A DNA stretch of 64,000 nt from Flavobacterium johnsoniae (GCF_030388325.1 NZ_CP103794.1:1488001-1552000), one strand, 5' to 3'. Counted from the first letter of the stretch, positions 28,050 through 37,044 are shown. The notes: a model not told the origin generated them from the sequence alone. Numbers and translations are program-made.

Positions 28050-28467
28050 AAATAGATAAAAAATGTAAGTAATATAACTTAATAGTGTTAAAATGTAATA
28101 AAATATGTATTTTTAGTATAAAAAACGGATAGTTTGATTTTAAAATTTTGAAGAAATAAAAAGGGATTTCCAAAATTTTGAAAATTTAAACGTTTCTGGG
28201 CTTAGTGCATTTCTTTCTAAAATAAAAGATCAAATTAAGAATTGATTTTTATTACTGCTTAATCTTGTTTTTTCAGAATTTACATTTCTCAAAAACAATC
28301 TCAAAATTCATATGATGATTATTAAAGAGTTTATGCTGAAGTTGCTTTTGTGCAACCAATCAAATATTTGGAATTGTTTATCAGTAATAATAGATACTTA
28401 AAAACCCCAATTCAACTAAATGAATTGGGGTTTTCTATGAATAAACCTTTAGTAAACTAAGATCTGA
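28050..28467. other. AT-rich intergenic region upstream of the receptor operon
   Basis: No intact gene. It must hold the promoter of the minus-strand receptor operon near 28050-28120 and the pnp terminator at its right end. Plus-strand fragments such as FQNFENLNVSGLSAFLSKIK (from about 28167) look faintly coding but are broken by stops; a decayed gene remnant is possible but not supported. Confidence 0.5.
28397..28434 (-). terminator. Rho-independent terminator of pnp
   Basis: Perfect 14-bp stem 28401-28414 / 28421-28434 with loop ACTAAA, followed on the minus strand by T residues. It lies 34 bases after the pnp stop. Confidence 0.88.
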
Positions 28468-30603
28468 TTACTCTTTTTTCTCCTCACGTGGAGGTCTTGG
28501 AACAAGCGCTTTTTTAGACACTTTTTCTTTTTTAGTTTTAGGGTCAACTCCTAAGTATTTCACTTGGAAAACATCTCCCATTTTAACTACATCAGCAACG
28601 TTTTCAGTACGTTCCCAAGCCAATTCAGATACGTGAAGCAATACTTCGTTTCCTGGCGCTGCAGTATATTCTACAACAGCTCCAAAATCTAGCATTTTGA
28701 TTACTTTAACTTCGTAAGCTTCTCCCATTTGAGGTTTGAAAGTTAAAGCGTCAATTTTAGCTAATACAGTTTTGATGCCTTCTGGGTCAGTTCCTAAGAT
28801 TTCAACAACTCCTTGTTCGTCTACTTCGTTGATTACGATAGTTGTTCCTGTAGCTTTTTGTAATTCTTGAATTACTTTTCCGCCAGGTCCAATTAACGCT
28901 CCAATAAAGTTTCCAGGAATAGTTCTAGTAATGATTTTTGGTGCATGAGCTTTTACGTCAGCTCTTGGAGTAGCGATTGTTTCAGTTAATTTTCCTAAAA
29001 TATGCAAACGTCCGTCGCGAGCTTGAGATAAAGCTTGCTCCATAATATCATAACGTAAACCATCAATCTTAATATCCATTTGACAAGCTGTGATACCGTC
29101 AGCAGTTCCAGTTACTTTAAAGTCCATGTCTCCTAAGTGATCTTCATCTCCTAAGATATCAGACAATACAGCAAATTTCTCTCCGTCAGTAATCAATCCC
29201 ATAGCAATCCCAGAAACTGGTTTTACCATTTGAACTCCAGCGTCCATCAAAGCCATTGTTCCAGCACAAACTGTTGCCATAGAAGAAGAACCGTTAGATT
29301 CTAAAACCTCAGAAACAACACGAATTGTATAAGGACAATCAGCAGGAATCATATTTTTTAAAGCTCTTTGAGCCAAGTTACCGTGACCAACTTCTCTTCT
29401 TGAAGTTCCTCTTAATGGTTTTGCTTCACCAGTTGAGAAAGGAGGGAAGTTATAGTGTAAGTAGAATTTCTCTTCACCTTGCTCTGATGGAGAATCGATT
29501 TGGTTTGCTTCTCTAGAAGTTCCTAAAGTTACAGTTGCCAAAGCTTGAGTTTCTCCACGTGTAAATAAAGAAGAACCGTGAACTCTTGGTAAATAATCAA
29601 TTTCACACCAGATTGGTCTGATATCTGTTGTTTTTCTACCATCTAAACGAACACCTAATTCTAAGACTACATTACGAACAGCTTCTTTGTTTGTTTTGTA
29701 GAAATATTTAGAAACTAAATCTCCGTCAGCAGCTAATTCTTCTTCAGTAAATAAAGCTTTAACTTCTTCTTTTATTTCAGCAAATGCAGCACCTCTTTCG
29801 TGTTTAGCTGAACCAACTTTTGCAACAGCATAGATTTTATCGTAAGCTGCTTCTTTTACTTTTTTGTAGATTTCTTCGTTTTCTTTCTCTCCTTCGTAAG
29901 TACGGATTTCTTTTTTACCAAAAGCTTCCTGTAAACGATATTGAGCCTGAATTTGAACTTTGATAGCCTCGTGAGCAAATTTAATGGCTTCGATCATTTC
30001 AGCTTCTGAGATTTCTTTCATCTCACCTTCAACCATGGCAACAGAATCCATAGAAGCTCCAATCATCATGTCGATATCAGATTTTTCTAATTCTTCTCTG
30101 CTTGGGTTGATCACTAATTTTCCGTCGATACGTGCAACACGTACTTCCGAAATTAAGTTGTAAAATGGAATATCTGAAACTGCTAAAGCTGCAGACGCTG
30201 CTAAACCAGCTAATGCATCTGGCATAACAGTTTCGTCATGAGACATTAATTGAATCATAACTTGTGTTTCAGCATGGTAATCGTCTGGGAAAAGCGGACG
30301 CAATACACGGTCAACTAATCTCATTGTCAATACTTCGCTGTCGCTTGGACGAGCTTCTCTCTTGAAGAAACCTCCAGGAAAACGACCTGCTGCTGCAAAT
30401 TTTTCACGGTAATCTACCGTTAACGGTAAAAAGTCAACCCCTGGGTTTGATGTGCGAGCTGAAACTGCTGTTGCAAGAATCATTGTGTCGCCCATTCTAA
30501 CTACTACAGAACCATCTGCTTGTTTTGCTAAACGACCTGTCTCGATTGTGATGCTTCTTCCATCACCTAAATCGATTTTTTCTACAAATAATTGTGGAAT
30601 CAT
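28468..30603 (-). CDS. pnp: Polyribonucleotide nucleotidyltransferase (PNPase)
   Basis: A 3'-to-5' phosphorolytic exoribonuclease, a main RNA-decay enzyme. The 711 residues hold two RNase PH domains (first about 10-140; second about 320-545, with [20 protein letters not shown] and CQMDIKIDG carrying catalytic acidic residues), a KH domain ([19 protein letters not shown], about 555-615) and an S1 domain (about 625-695). A short basic/acidic tail ends the protein. rpsO lies upstream on the same strand, the classic rpsO-pnp order. The 177-base leader contains a hairpin described separately. Confidence 0.97.
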   Translation of the reverse strand: MIPQLFVEKIDLGDGRSITIETGRLAKQADGSVVVRMGDTMILATAVSARTSNPGVDFLPLTVDYREKFAAAGRFPGGFFKREARPSDSEVLTMRLVDRVLRPLFPDDYHAETQVMIQLMSHDETVMPDALAGLAASAALAVSDIPFYNLISEVRVARIDGKLVINPSREELEKSDIDMMIGASMDSVAMVEGEMKEISEAEMIEAIKFAHEAIKVQIQAQYRLQEAFGKKEIRTYEGEKENEEIYKKVKEAAYDKIYAVAKVGSAKHERGAAFAEIKEEVKALFTEEELAADGDLVSKYFYKTNKEAVRNVVLELGVRLDGRKTTDIRPIWCEIDYLPRVHGSSLFTRGETQALATVTLGTSREANQIDSPSEQGEEKFYLHYNFPPFSTGEAKPLRGTSRREVGHGNLAQRALKNMIPADCPYTIRVVSEVLESNGSSSMATVCAGTMALMDAGVQMVKPVSGIAMGLITDGEKFAVLSDILGDEDHLGDMDFKVTGTADGITACQMDIKIDGLRYDIMEQALSQARDGRLHILGKLTETIATPRADVKAHAPKIITRTIPGNFIGALIGPGGKVIQELQKATGTTIVINEVDEQGVVEILGTDPEGIKTVLAKIDALTFKPQMGEAYEVKVIKMLDFGAVVEYTAAPGNEVLLHVSELAWERTENVADVVKMGDVFQVKYLGVDPKTKKEKVSKKALVPRPPREEKKE

Positions 30604-30629
30604 AAATTTTTTCCTTTTTGATTATACAA

Positions 30630-30685
30630 TGGGTTTTAGTTGTGTTGTAGTTGTTGTGTGTGTAGTTATTGTTATCTAAAACCCA
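30630..30685 (-). promoter_or_regulatory. Hairpin in the pnp leader with a G-free loop
   Basis: Ten-base perfect arms TGGGTTTTAG 30630-30639 and CTAAAACCCA 30676-30685 enclose 36 bases. In the pnp mRNA the loop is made of A, C and U only (ACAACAACTACAACAC-like) and should stay single-stranded. It is not followed by a T run, so it is not a terminator; it ends about 27 bases before the pnp start. Confidence 0.55.
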
Positions 30686-30740
30686 ATGAAAAACCAAACT
30701 TTTTTTCTTGTAATATGCTTGTAAATAGTTGTAATTGTAA

Positions 30741-30771
30741 AAACAAAAAGAGGCACTTTCGCACCTCTTTT
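30741..30771 (-). terminator. Rho-independent terminator of rpsO
   Basis: Stem AAAAGAGG 30746-30753 / CCTCTTTT 30764-30771. On the minus strand it is followed by a T-rich stretch, ten bases after the rpsO stop. Confidence 0.82.
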
Positions 30772-30780
30772 CTATATTGA

Positions 30781-31047
30781 TTATTTTCTGATATTCAATA
30801 CTTTGATAATCTCACGATATCTGTTGATCTCTTTCTTTTTCAAGTAATCAAGTAACGCTCTTCTTTTACCTACTAATAGTACAAGAGAACGCTCAGTGTT
30901 GTAATCGTGACGATTTTTTTTCAAGTGTTCAGTTAAGTGAGAAATTCTATAAGTGAACAATGCAATTTGACCTTCTGCGCTTCCAGTGTTTGTTGCACCA
31001 CCGTGTTGTGCGAAAATCTCTTCTTTCTTTTCTTTGCTTAAATACAT
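30781..31047 (-). CDS. rpsO: 30S ribosomal protein S15
   Basis: An 88-residue primary rRNA-binding protein of the small subunit that binds helices of the 16S central domain. The family signature is complete: TGSAEGQIALFTYRISHLTEHLKKNRHDYNTERSL (two adjacent blocks), LLVGKRRALLDYLKK and YREIIKVLNIRK at the end. It precedes pnp on the same strand, with a terminator between them, so pnp is at least partly transcribed separately or by read-through. Confidence 0.97.
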   Translation of the reverse strand: MYLSKEKKEEIFAQHGGATNTGSAEGQIALFTYRISHLTEHLKKNRHDYNTERSLVLLVGKRRALLDYLKKKEINRYREIIKVLNIRK

Positions 31048-31105
31048 TCCAATATTATTTTAAATGATTTTTATGTATGTCAATACAACTTTTGTAAGAC
31101 GGGTG

Positions 31106-31136
31106 CAAAATTAGATTAAAAAAACAAAAAAATCAA
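31106..31136 (-). promoter_or_regulatory. Promoter of rpsO
   Basis: On the minus strand a TTG (31134-31136) is followed after 20 bases by TAATTTTG (31106-31113), matching the Bacteroidota consensus TTG-N17-23-TANNTTTG. The predicted start leaves a leader of about 50 bases. Confidence 0.65.
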
Positions 31137-31214
31137 ACAAAAATAAAAGAATCTTAAAATAGAATATCGATTTTTGTTTTTTGAGTAATCTACCGTCTTA
31201 TAGTTCAACTAATT

Positions 31215-32150
31215 TTATATTGTCAGCGGTACAGAATATTGTACGCGAACAGGTACGCCTCTTTGTTTTCCGGGAATCCAGTTTTCATAGCTAGTAATAA
31301 CTCTAACAGCTTCTTCGTCTAGACCATATCCTAAAGATTTGAGTATTTTAGGCTCTGTTATTTTGCCGTCTTTTTCAATTATAAATTGAATTATTAGTTT
31401 TCCAGATATTTTATTTTTTACAGCTTCTTTTGGTATAACAAAGTTAGTTCCAATAAATTGGTAGAAATCGTTTATTCCTTTTTTGGGCAATGGTCTTGAT
31501 TCTAGTTGAGTATATTCTGTTACTACACCTTCAGAGTTTTTGCTTTTTCCAGAGATGAACTTTCCTTCTTTATAAATATCTATGTATTGATATTTTGAAT
31601 CTTTAAAGAAGCCTTTCCATTCACCATCTTTAAATCCATTCTTTACATTTCCCTGAGCTAGAAAATTTTCTCCTTCATCTTCATACCAGCCATTCCCGTT
31701 TACAACAATATGTTCATTTTTAGAATTCCAAAAATCATAAATTTTCACATCAGAATCAATTCCTGATTGAGAATCTACGTATTCTCCTTTTAATTTAGGA
31801 TTACCGCTTTCGTACCATTCAGAGAAATCTCCATTTAATCGTGCTTTAATATAATTTTCAGTTTTTTTCTTTTTGCCGTTTTCAAAATAATAAACATATT
31901 CACCATCTTTAGATAACCCATTTTTAGTTTTGGAATTCCCTTCCATTTTTAAAACGCCAGATTTGTAATAATCTTTAACTTGATAATAGTCTTTCTCTTT
32001 GTTAAAATCTTTTATAATTCTGTAAAAGACATAATTTTCTTTTGAAGCATCTTTTCCAATAGAATCAAAATAAATGATTTTGTCTGATGTGTTTTGTGAA
32101 AAAACGAATGCTGGAAGTAATGCTAGCAGTAAATAAATGGTTTTTCTCAT
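31215..32150 (-). CDS. Exported MORN-repeat protein with C-terminal TonB domain
   Basis: A 311-residue exported protein (signal peptide MRKTIYLLLALLPAFVFSQ). The middle has MORN/YwqK-like repeats (KNGLSKDGEYVYYFENGKKK, ARLNGDFSEWYESGNPKLKG, KNGFKDGEWKGFFKDSKYQY). The last ~75 residues form a TonB C-terminal domain (KLIIQFIIEKDGKITEPKI, YGLDEEAVRVITSYENWIPG). It lacks the N-terminal membrane helix of energy-coupling TonB, so it probably does not energise receptors; the domain may bind other envelope proteins. A paralog without the TonB domain lies just upstream. Confidence 0.85.
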   Translation of the reverse strand: MRKTIYLLLALLPAFVFSQNTSDKIIYFDSIGKDASKENYVFYRIIKDFNKEKDYYQVKDYYKSGVLKMEGNSKTKNGLSKDGEYVYYFENGKKKKTENYIKARLNGDFSEWYESGNPKLKGEYVDSQSGIDSDVKIYDFWNSKNEHIVVNGNGWYEDEGENFLAQGNVKNGFKDGEWKGFFKDSKYQYIDIYKEGKFISGKSKNSEGVVTEYTQLESRPLPKKGINDFYQFIGTNFVIPKEAVKNKISGKLIIQFIIEKDGKITEPKILKSLGYGLDEEAVRVITSYENWIPGKQRGVPVRVQYSVPLTI

Positions 32151-32201
32151 TGATGTTTTTGTAGTAAAAATAGTGTTTTGTAGATTACTATATCAATAAA
32201 A

Positions 32202-32897
32202 TTATTTTGATTTTAAAACTTTTCTCCCAGTTTGTTTCTCTGCTAACGAAGAATAAGAAGTCTTAATATTGTTTGCATCGATGCTAAATCCCGAAATTAA
32301 TACACCTTTGTCATAATTGTCGGTAAACGAAATGTTTTTGGACAAATCATTTCCTTGCCAAACGCCTTGTTTTAAGCCATTTTTTATTTCGCCTTTTTGA
32401 GTTACAAAACCTTCCGTTTCTTTATATTCTCCATTTCCGTCGGTTACGGTTTGTGTTTTATCTGTTTCCCAACAATTAAGAATCAAAGTTTGAGATTTTT
32501 TTGTTTTAGAATCCCATAAATTCTGTTTCTCCGACTTCTTATTTTGATTTTCGTACCAATTAATTTCTTTACCATTTTTGTGATCATCAGAATAGTTTAC
32601 AACCGATTCTTTTGCGCCGTTTTTGAAATAATAAATAAATTCTCCGTCTTTTTTCAAAACATCACGATCTAGAGTAGATCCTGTCATTTTCTTTCTTCCG
32701 TTTTTGTAATAATCTGTTACAACATAACGGACACTTTTTTGAGAATAATTAGTAATAACTCTCGTGTAAATATGATTTTCGGGTTTGCATTCTTGATTTA
32801 ACGAGTCTAAAAAGATTTTTTTAGACACCATGTTAATTTGCGCAGAAAGTTGAACTGAAATAATCAGAAGCAAAAAGAGTAAGCTGTTTCCTTTCAT
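32202..32897 (-). CDS. Exported MORN-repeat protein, paralog without TonB domain
   Basis: A 231-residue exported protein (MKGNSLLFLLLIISVQLSAQ) sharing the layout of its downstream neighbour: KKIFLDSLNQECKPENHIYT near the start, then YYKNGRKKMTGS, KDGEFIYYFKNGAKESVVNY and KNGLKQGVWQGNDLSKNISF. It stops where the other protein continues into its TonB domain. The pair arose by duplication followed by domain gain or loss. The gap to the next gene is 51 bases and the pair is probably one transcript. Function unknown. Confidence 0.8.
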   Translation of the reverse strand: MKGNSLLFLLLIISVQLSAQINMVSKKIFLDSLNQECKPENHIYTRVITNYSQKSVRYVVTDYYKNGRKKMTGSTLDRDVLKKDGEFIYYFKNGAKESVVNYSDDHKNGKEINWYENQNKKSEKQNLWDSKTKKSQTLILNCWETDKTQTVTDGNGEYKETEGFVTQKGEIKNGLKQGVWQGNDLSKNISFTDNYDKGVLISGFSIDANNIKTSYSSLAEKQTGRKVLKSK

Positions 32898-32931
32898 TCA
32901 GTTCTATTTTTTATTCTTAAAGATAATTTTT

Positions 32932-33387
32932 CTAGAATAATTTAGCAACTTCTTGATTCACAAATTCTAAAAATCTTTCGTCAGCTTCTGTAAACGGATC
33001 TATAACATGACTGTCAATATCAATCTGACCAATATTTACTCCATTTACAAAAAGTGGGACTACAATTTCAGATTTTACGGTCAAACTGCAGGCAATATAA
33101 TTGTCTTGCGCTTTAACATCTGGTACAACAAAATTAGCATTGCTTTCGGCTACTTGTCCGCAAATTCCTTTTCCAAACGGAATAACGGTATGATCTGTTT
33201 CTGCTCCAACATAAGGGCCAAGATGCAATGTTTTAGCGTCGTGATTGGCAAAGTAAAAACCAACCCAGTTGTAGTAATCGACATTTTCATTAAGAAGTTG
33301 GCAGATTGCTAGTAATTTTTCGTCTCTATTTTTTTCATTGTCAGCAATAATACTGCTTATCTTTGGTTGTAATTCTTGAAATGTCAT
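32932..33387 (-). CDS. Free methionine-(R)-sulfoxide reductase, GAF type
   Basis: A 151-residue GAF-domain enzyme of the fRMsr family, which reduces free methionine-R-sulfoxide in the cytoplasm. Landmarks are YYNWVGFYFA, LGPYVGAETDHTVIPFGKGI, YIACSLTVKSEIVVPL and IGQIDIDSH. Two of the usual three redox cysteines are present (Cys76 in GICG, Cys100 in IACS), while the first, in the GxxxC position of Escherichia coli fRMsr, is Asp65 here. Activity with two cysteines is plausible because the catalytic and one resolving cysteine remain. It is divergent from xrtF across a 70-base promoter region. Confidence 0.88.
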   Translation of the reverse strand: MTFQELQPKISSIIADNEKNRDEKLLAICQLLNENVDYYNWVGFYFANHDAKTLHLGPYVGAETDHTVIPFGKGICGQVAESNANFVVPDVKAQDNYIACSLTVKSEIVVPLFVNGVNIGQIDIDSHVIDPFTEADERFLEFVNQEVAKLF

Positions 33388-33403
33388 AATGTAAAATTTT
33401 ATA

Positions 33404-33411
33404 CAAAAGTA
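33404..33411 (-). promoter_or_regulatory. Candidate -7 box of the GAF gene
   Basis: TACTTTTG on the minus strand fits TANNTTTG, 17 bases before the start. A possible TTG lies only 14 bases upstream, shorter than usual. Confidence 0.45.
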
Positions 33412-33436
33412 TTTAAAGCTAAACTCAAAAAATACA

Positions 33437-33444
33437 TAAATTTG
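33437..33444 (+). promoter_or_regulatory. Candidate -7 box of xrtF
   Basis: TAAATTTG on the plus strand fits TANNTTTG, 13 bases before the TTG start of xrtF. No TTG at -33 is seen. Confidence 0.4.
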
Positions 33445-33457
33445 AAAAAAAAATCTC

Positions 33458-33994
33458 TTGAAAAAATATTTAGTTCAATTTAAGCCTTTCCTGATTTTTG
33501 TAAGCATCTTTTTCTTGACTTATATAATCTTGACAATACTTTATAAATTCTACTTAAATAGTTATCAAGTCAACGATCTTGATGACATTTCCATATTTGT
33601 TGGTAAAAACATCGAAGCATTGTTGAGATTTTTTGATTATAATGTCATTGTTCAAAAAAGCTCTCAAAATCCGTGGTTAGAAATTATCCTTAATAATTTG
33701 TTTCTGGCAAGAATAATTGAAGGATGCAATGCTGTAAGTGTAATGATTTTATTTGTTTCTTTCGTCGCAGCTTTTTCTGGAAAATTCAAAAAAACAGCTT
33801 TATTTATTTTATTTGGAATTGTATCTATTTATATTTTAAATGTACTGCGTATTGCACTGTTGGTAGTACTTTTGTATAAATTTCCAGAAAACAACAAATT
33901 AATTCATGATATTATATTTCCATTAATTATTTATGGATATGTGTTTCTTTTATGGATTTTTTGGATCAATAGATTTTCAAAATATGCTAAATAA
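33458..33994 (+). CDS. xrtF: Exosortase family protein XrtF
   Basis: A 178-residue integral membrane protein of the exosortase/archaeosortase superfamily, flavobacterial F type. Exosortases are membrane transpeptidases that cut C-terminal sorting tails on the outer face of the inner membrane. The catalytic triad is visible: Cys90 in IIEGCNAVSVMI, Arg131 in NVLRIALL and His150 in LIHDIIFPLIIYG. About five or six membrane segments are present. The start is TTG (33458); no ATG precedes the first membrane segment. The next gene overlaps by 11 bases. No protein with an obvious sorting tail is encoded nearby. Confidence 0.92.
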   Translation: MKKYLVQFKPFLIFVSIFFLTYIILTILYKFYLNSYQVNDLDDISIFVGKNIEALLRFFDYNVIVQKSSQNPWLEIILNNLFLARIIEGCNAVSVMILFVSFVAAFSGKFKKTALFILFGIVSIYILNVLRIALLVVLLYKFPENNKLIHDIIFPLIIYGYVFLLWIFWINRFSKYAK

Positions 33995-34430
33995 ATTATT
34001 AGAAAATAAATTTAAATTAATTGGCGCAGTACTTATTGTGCTTAGTTTGGCATTGGTAAGAATGTTTGAGTTGCAATTGTTTTATGATCCGTTTATAAAT
34101 TATTTTCAGAATGACTTTAAGAATTTGCCGTATCCTCAAGTTGATAAATTAAAGCTTTTTTATAGTCTGTTTTTTAGATTTATACTGAATTCAGCTTTGT
34201 CATTAACTTTGATTTATGTTCTGTTTCAAAACCGAGATATTTTCAAGTTTAGTGCAATTTTATATGCCTTGTTTTTGGTAGTTCTTTTAACGTCATTTTT
34301 TATTGTTTTAGACTTTTTTCCAAAAGCAAGCTGGCTTCTTTTTTACGTTCGACGATTTATAATTCAGCCTATCTTAGTTTTGCTATTTATCCCTGGATTT
34401 TATTATCAACTTCAAAATTCCAAAAAATAA
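33984..34430 (+). CDS. Exosortase F system-associated membrane protein
   Basis: A 148-residue protein with four or so membrane segments (LIGAVLIVLSLALVRMF, FILNSALSLTLIYVLF, LYALFLVVLLTSFFIVL, PILVLLFIPGFYYQL). I use ATG 33984, which overlaps the end of xrtF by 11 bases; an upstream ATG at 33933 would place 17 more residues deep in xrtF. It matches the family I recall as always found next to xrtF. No enzymatic motif is seen. Tight overlap implies translational coupling and a shared complex, which is inference. Confidence 0.88.
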   Translation: MLNKLLENKFKLIGAVLIVLSLALVRMFELQLFYDPFINYFQNDFKNLPYPQVDKLKLFYSLFFRFILNSALSLTLIYVLFQNRDIFKFSAILYALFLVVLLTSFFIVLDFFPKASWLLFYVRRFIIQPILVLLFIPGFYYQLQNSKK

Positions 34431-34477
34431 CATTTGTTTAAGTTTTTTTATAAATCCTTTTTGAATAATTTTGCGGT

Positions 34478-34876
34478 ATGAATATTAAAAAGTGTACAGG
34501 TCTATTTTTAGCGCTCCTTTTATTGGTTTCCAATATTGGGTTTGCTCTTGATGTGCACTACTGTGGAGGAAAAATTGCATCTATATCTTTAAATACAGCT
34601 TCAAAACCTGTAGTTGAAAAAAAATGTTGCGGTTCTAAAGAAAAAAAGAACTCTTGCTGTAAAGACAAACACGTTCAGATTGAGAAAAAGTCGGATAACG
34701 CAACGCTTAAGTTTTTCTTCTTTCAATTTGATTTTCCTGCTGTACTGCAAGAATACAAGCCTTTAACTTTTTTAGCGCTTTCTAATTTTAAAAAGAAAGA
34801 AGTCCTTTCGTATTATTCTGATGCAAATGCGCCACCCTTATTCAAATTATACAATCAGTATATTTTCTATTCCTGA
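34478..34876 (+). CDS. HYC_CC_PP family protein, likely metal-related
   Basis: A 132-residue exported protein (signal peptide ending near NIGFA) with cysteine motifs that name its family: HYC at 27-29, CC at 50-51 (KKCCGS), a second CC at 60-61 (NSCCKDKH), and a PP motif late in the chain (DANAPPLFKLY). The Cys/His-rich part suggests binding of copper or another soft metal in the periplasm. It precedes a TonB-dependent receptor with a CC motif and an HMA-domain protein in the same direction, which strengthens a metal-handling role. A TAATTTTG box lies just before the ATG. Confidence 0.85.
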   Translation: MNIKKCTGLFLALLLLVSNIGFALDVHYCGGKIASISLNTASKPVVEKKCCGSKEKKNSCCKDKHVQIEKKSDNATLKFFFFQFDFPAVLQEYKPLTFLALSNFKKKEVLSYYSDANAPPLFKLYNQYIFYS

Positions 34877-34995
34877 TTTTAATGTTAAGATGCTATGCAA
34901 GTCTTAGTTAAGACTTTGCATATACATTTTGATTGTTTTTTCTTTCGAAAGAACGTCAAGAATGTAATTCTATTTCAACATTAAAATCATTTTTT

Positions 34996-37002
34996 ATGCA
35001 AAAAAAAATAATGCTTTTTGCAGCGTTTTTGCTTTCTGTTTCTATGTTTTCACAAGAAGATTTAGAAGAAGTAAAAATCAATAAAAAGCAAAAAGGGATT
35101 AAAAAATCCTTTACAGTAACCGCCAATACATCTTTAATTACAAGCAAAGAATTGCTAAAAGCAGCTTGTTGTAATCTTGCCGAAAGTTTCGAAACCAATC
35201 CATCAATTGATGTCAATTTTTCGGATGCCTTAACGGGAACCAAACAAATAAAAATGCTTGGTTTGACAAGTCCTTATTTAATGATTACAGAAGAAAATAT
35301 TCCTTCTGTTCGTGGAGCTTCTCAAGCTTATGGTTTGTCTTTTACGCCTGGAACTTGGATTGAAAGTGTTCAGATTACAAAAGGTGCGGGAAGTGTAATT
35401 AATGGATACGAAAGCATTTCTGGTCAAATTAATACAGAACTTTTAAAACCTTTGAGTGATATTCCATTCTTTCTGAATGCTTACGGATCAACCGATTCTA
35501 GATTTGAATTAAATACCCATTTCAATAAAAAGTTATCTGATAAATGGGCAACAAGTTTATTTGTTCACGGAAATACACGTGTGGCAAAAAACGACATGAA
35601 CAATGATGGATTTTTAGATAATCCGCTAGGAAAGCAAATCAATGTTTTAAATCGTTACCAATATTACAATCCAGAAAGCGGTTTGGTAAGTTTTATCAAT
35701 TTCAGATATATGAATGATAAAAAACAAACTGGAGAACTTGATTTTGATAAAGATCGTGATCGCGGAACAACAAATTATTGGGGTTCAGAAATCAATACAG
35801 AACGTTTTGATGTTTCTACTAAAATTGGATATGTATTTAAAGATATGCCATATCAAAGCATTGGTTTTCAAAATGCTTTTAATAGTCATAAACAAAATTC
35901 TTATTTCGGTTTAAATCAATACGATATCAAACAAAATAGCTTTTATTCTAATTTGATTTTCAACTCGATTATAAACAATACGATGCATAAGTTTACTGCC
36001 GGATTGAATTTTAGTTACGATCAATATCAAGAATTTGTAAACTTAACAGACGTAAGCCGAATCGATAATTCGGTTGGAGCTTTCTTCGAATATACTTACG
36101 ATAATACAGATAATTTTAGTTTAATTTTAGGCGGAAGAGTAGATAATCACAATAGATTAGGACTTTTTGTTACTCCGAGATTGCACATGAGATACAATCC
36201 TTGGAAAAATGGTGTTGTTCGTTTTTCAGCAGGTAGAGGAAAACGTTCTGCAAATATTTTCGCAGAAAACCAACAGCTTTTTGCTAGTTCAAGAACGTTT
36301 TCAATTTTAGATTCTAACGGAAAAGTTTACGGTTTAAATCCAGAAATTGCTTGGAATTATGGTGTGAGTTTTTCTCAGAAATTTCGAATTTTTAACAGAA
36401 ACGCTGATGCAGGTTTTGATTTGTACCGAACAGATTTTCAGAATCAAGCAATCGTAGATGTAATGCAAAGTCCGCAACAAGTTTTATTTTATGATTTAAA
36501 AGGAAGTTCGTTTGCAAACAGTCTGCAAGTTGAATTTAATTATGAGTTGATTCATAATTTGAATTTAAGAACAGCCTATAAATATTATGACATTCAAACA
36601 GATTATTTAAGAGGTTCGTTTCAGCGTCCGTTGCAGGCAAAACACCGTTTTTTAGGGAATTTAGAGTATGAAACTACTCTAAATGATGATAGACAATGGA
36701 GGTTTGATTTTACCTATAATTGGTCAGGAAAACAGCAATTGCCTTATACAGCCTCAAATCCAACGCAAGATCAATTTCCTGATTTTTCGCCAGCTTATGC
36801 AGTTATGAATGCACAAGTAACGCGTGTTTTTTCTTCTGTTTTTGAAGTGTATATCGGAGGAGAAAATATAGGAAACTATAAACAAGAAAAAGCAATTTTA
36901 GGCGCAGATAATCCTTTTGGACCTAATTTTGATGCGTCTATTGCGTATGCGCCAATTTTTGGTCAAATGTATTATGCAGGATTGCGTTTTAAAATCAAAT
37001 AA
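34996..37002 (+). CDS. TonB-dependent receptor, probable metal (copper) type
   Basis: A 668-residue outer-membrane receptor. I use ATG 34996 (signal peptide MQKKIMLFAAFLLSVSMFSQ); an upstream TTG at 34933 is unlikely. There is no carboxypeptidase-regulatory domain; the plug follows directly with LKAACCNLAESFETNPSIDV, a double cysteine typical of receptors paired with HMA proteins, then KMLGLTSPYLMITEENIPSV and ITKGAGSVINGYESISGQIN. The barrel ends with YYAGLRFKIK. It is flanked by the HYC_CC_PP and HMA genes. Copper is the likely substrate by context, though other metals are possible. Confidence 0.9.
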   Translation: MQKKIMLFAAFLLSVSMFSQEDLEEVKINKKQKGIKKSFTVTANTSLITSKELLKAACCNLAESFETNPSIDVNFSDALTGTKQIKMLGLTSPYLMITEENIPSVRGASQAYGLSFTPGTWIESVQITKGAGSVINGYESISGQINTELLKPLSDIPFFLNAYGSTDSRFELNTHFNKKLSDKWATSLFVHGNTRVAKNDMNNDGFLDNPLGKQINVLNRYQYYNPESGLVSFINFRYMNDKKQTGELDFDKDRDRGTTNYWGSEINTERFDVSTKIGYVFKDMPYQSIGFQNAFNSHKQNSYFGLNQYDIKQNSFYSNLIFNSIINNTMHKFTAGLNFSYDQYQEFVNLTDVSRIDNSVGAFFEYTYDNTDNFSLILGGRVDNHNRLGLFVTPRLHMRYNPWKNGVVRFSAGRGKRSANIFAENQQLFASSRTFSILDSNGKVYGLNPEIAWNYGVSFSQKFRIFNRNADAGFDLYRTDFQNQAIVDVMQSPQQVLFYDLKGSSFANSLQVEFNYELIHNLNLRTAYKYYDIQTDYLRGSFQRPLQAKHRFLGNLEYETTLNDDRQWRFDFTYNWSGKQQLPYTASNPTQDQFPDFSPAYAVMNAQVTRVFSSVFEVYIGGENIGNYKQEKAILGADNPFGPNFDASIAYAPIFGQMYYAGLRFKIK

Positions 37003-37044
37003 GAATTTCAAAAATAAATTTCAATAACAATAAAAATTAATAAT

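Noticed and set aside
28140..28400. Possible gene remnant on the plus strand, with fragments such as VYAEVAFVQPIKYLELFI
   Set aside because: Each fragment is under 50 codons and broken by stops and frame changes; I cannot match it to a family. A translated search would be decisive.
30452..30679. A 75-residue plus-strand ORF across the pnp start
   Set aside because: It is antisense to the conserved start of pnp and its leader; the Val/Cys-rich end only reflects the GT-rich strand of the leader loop.
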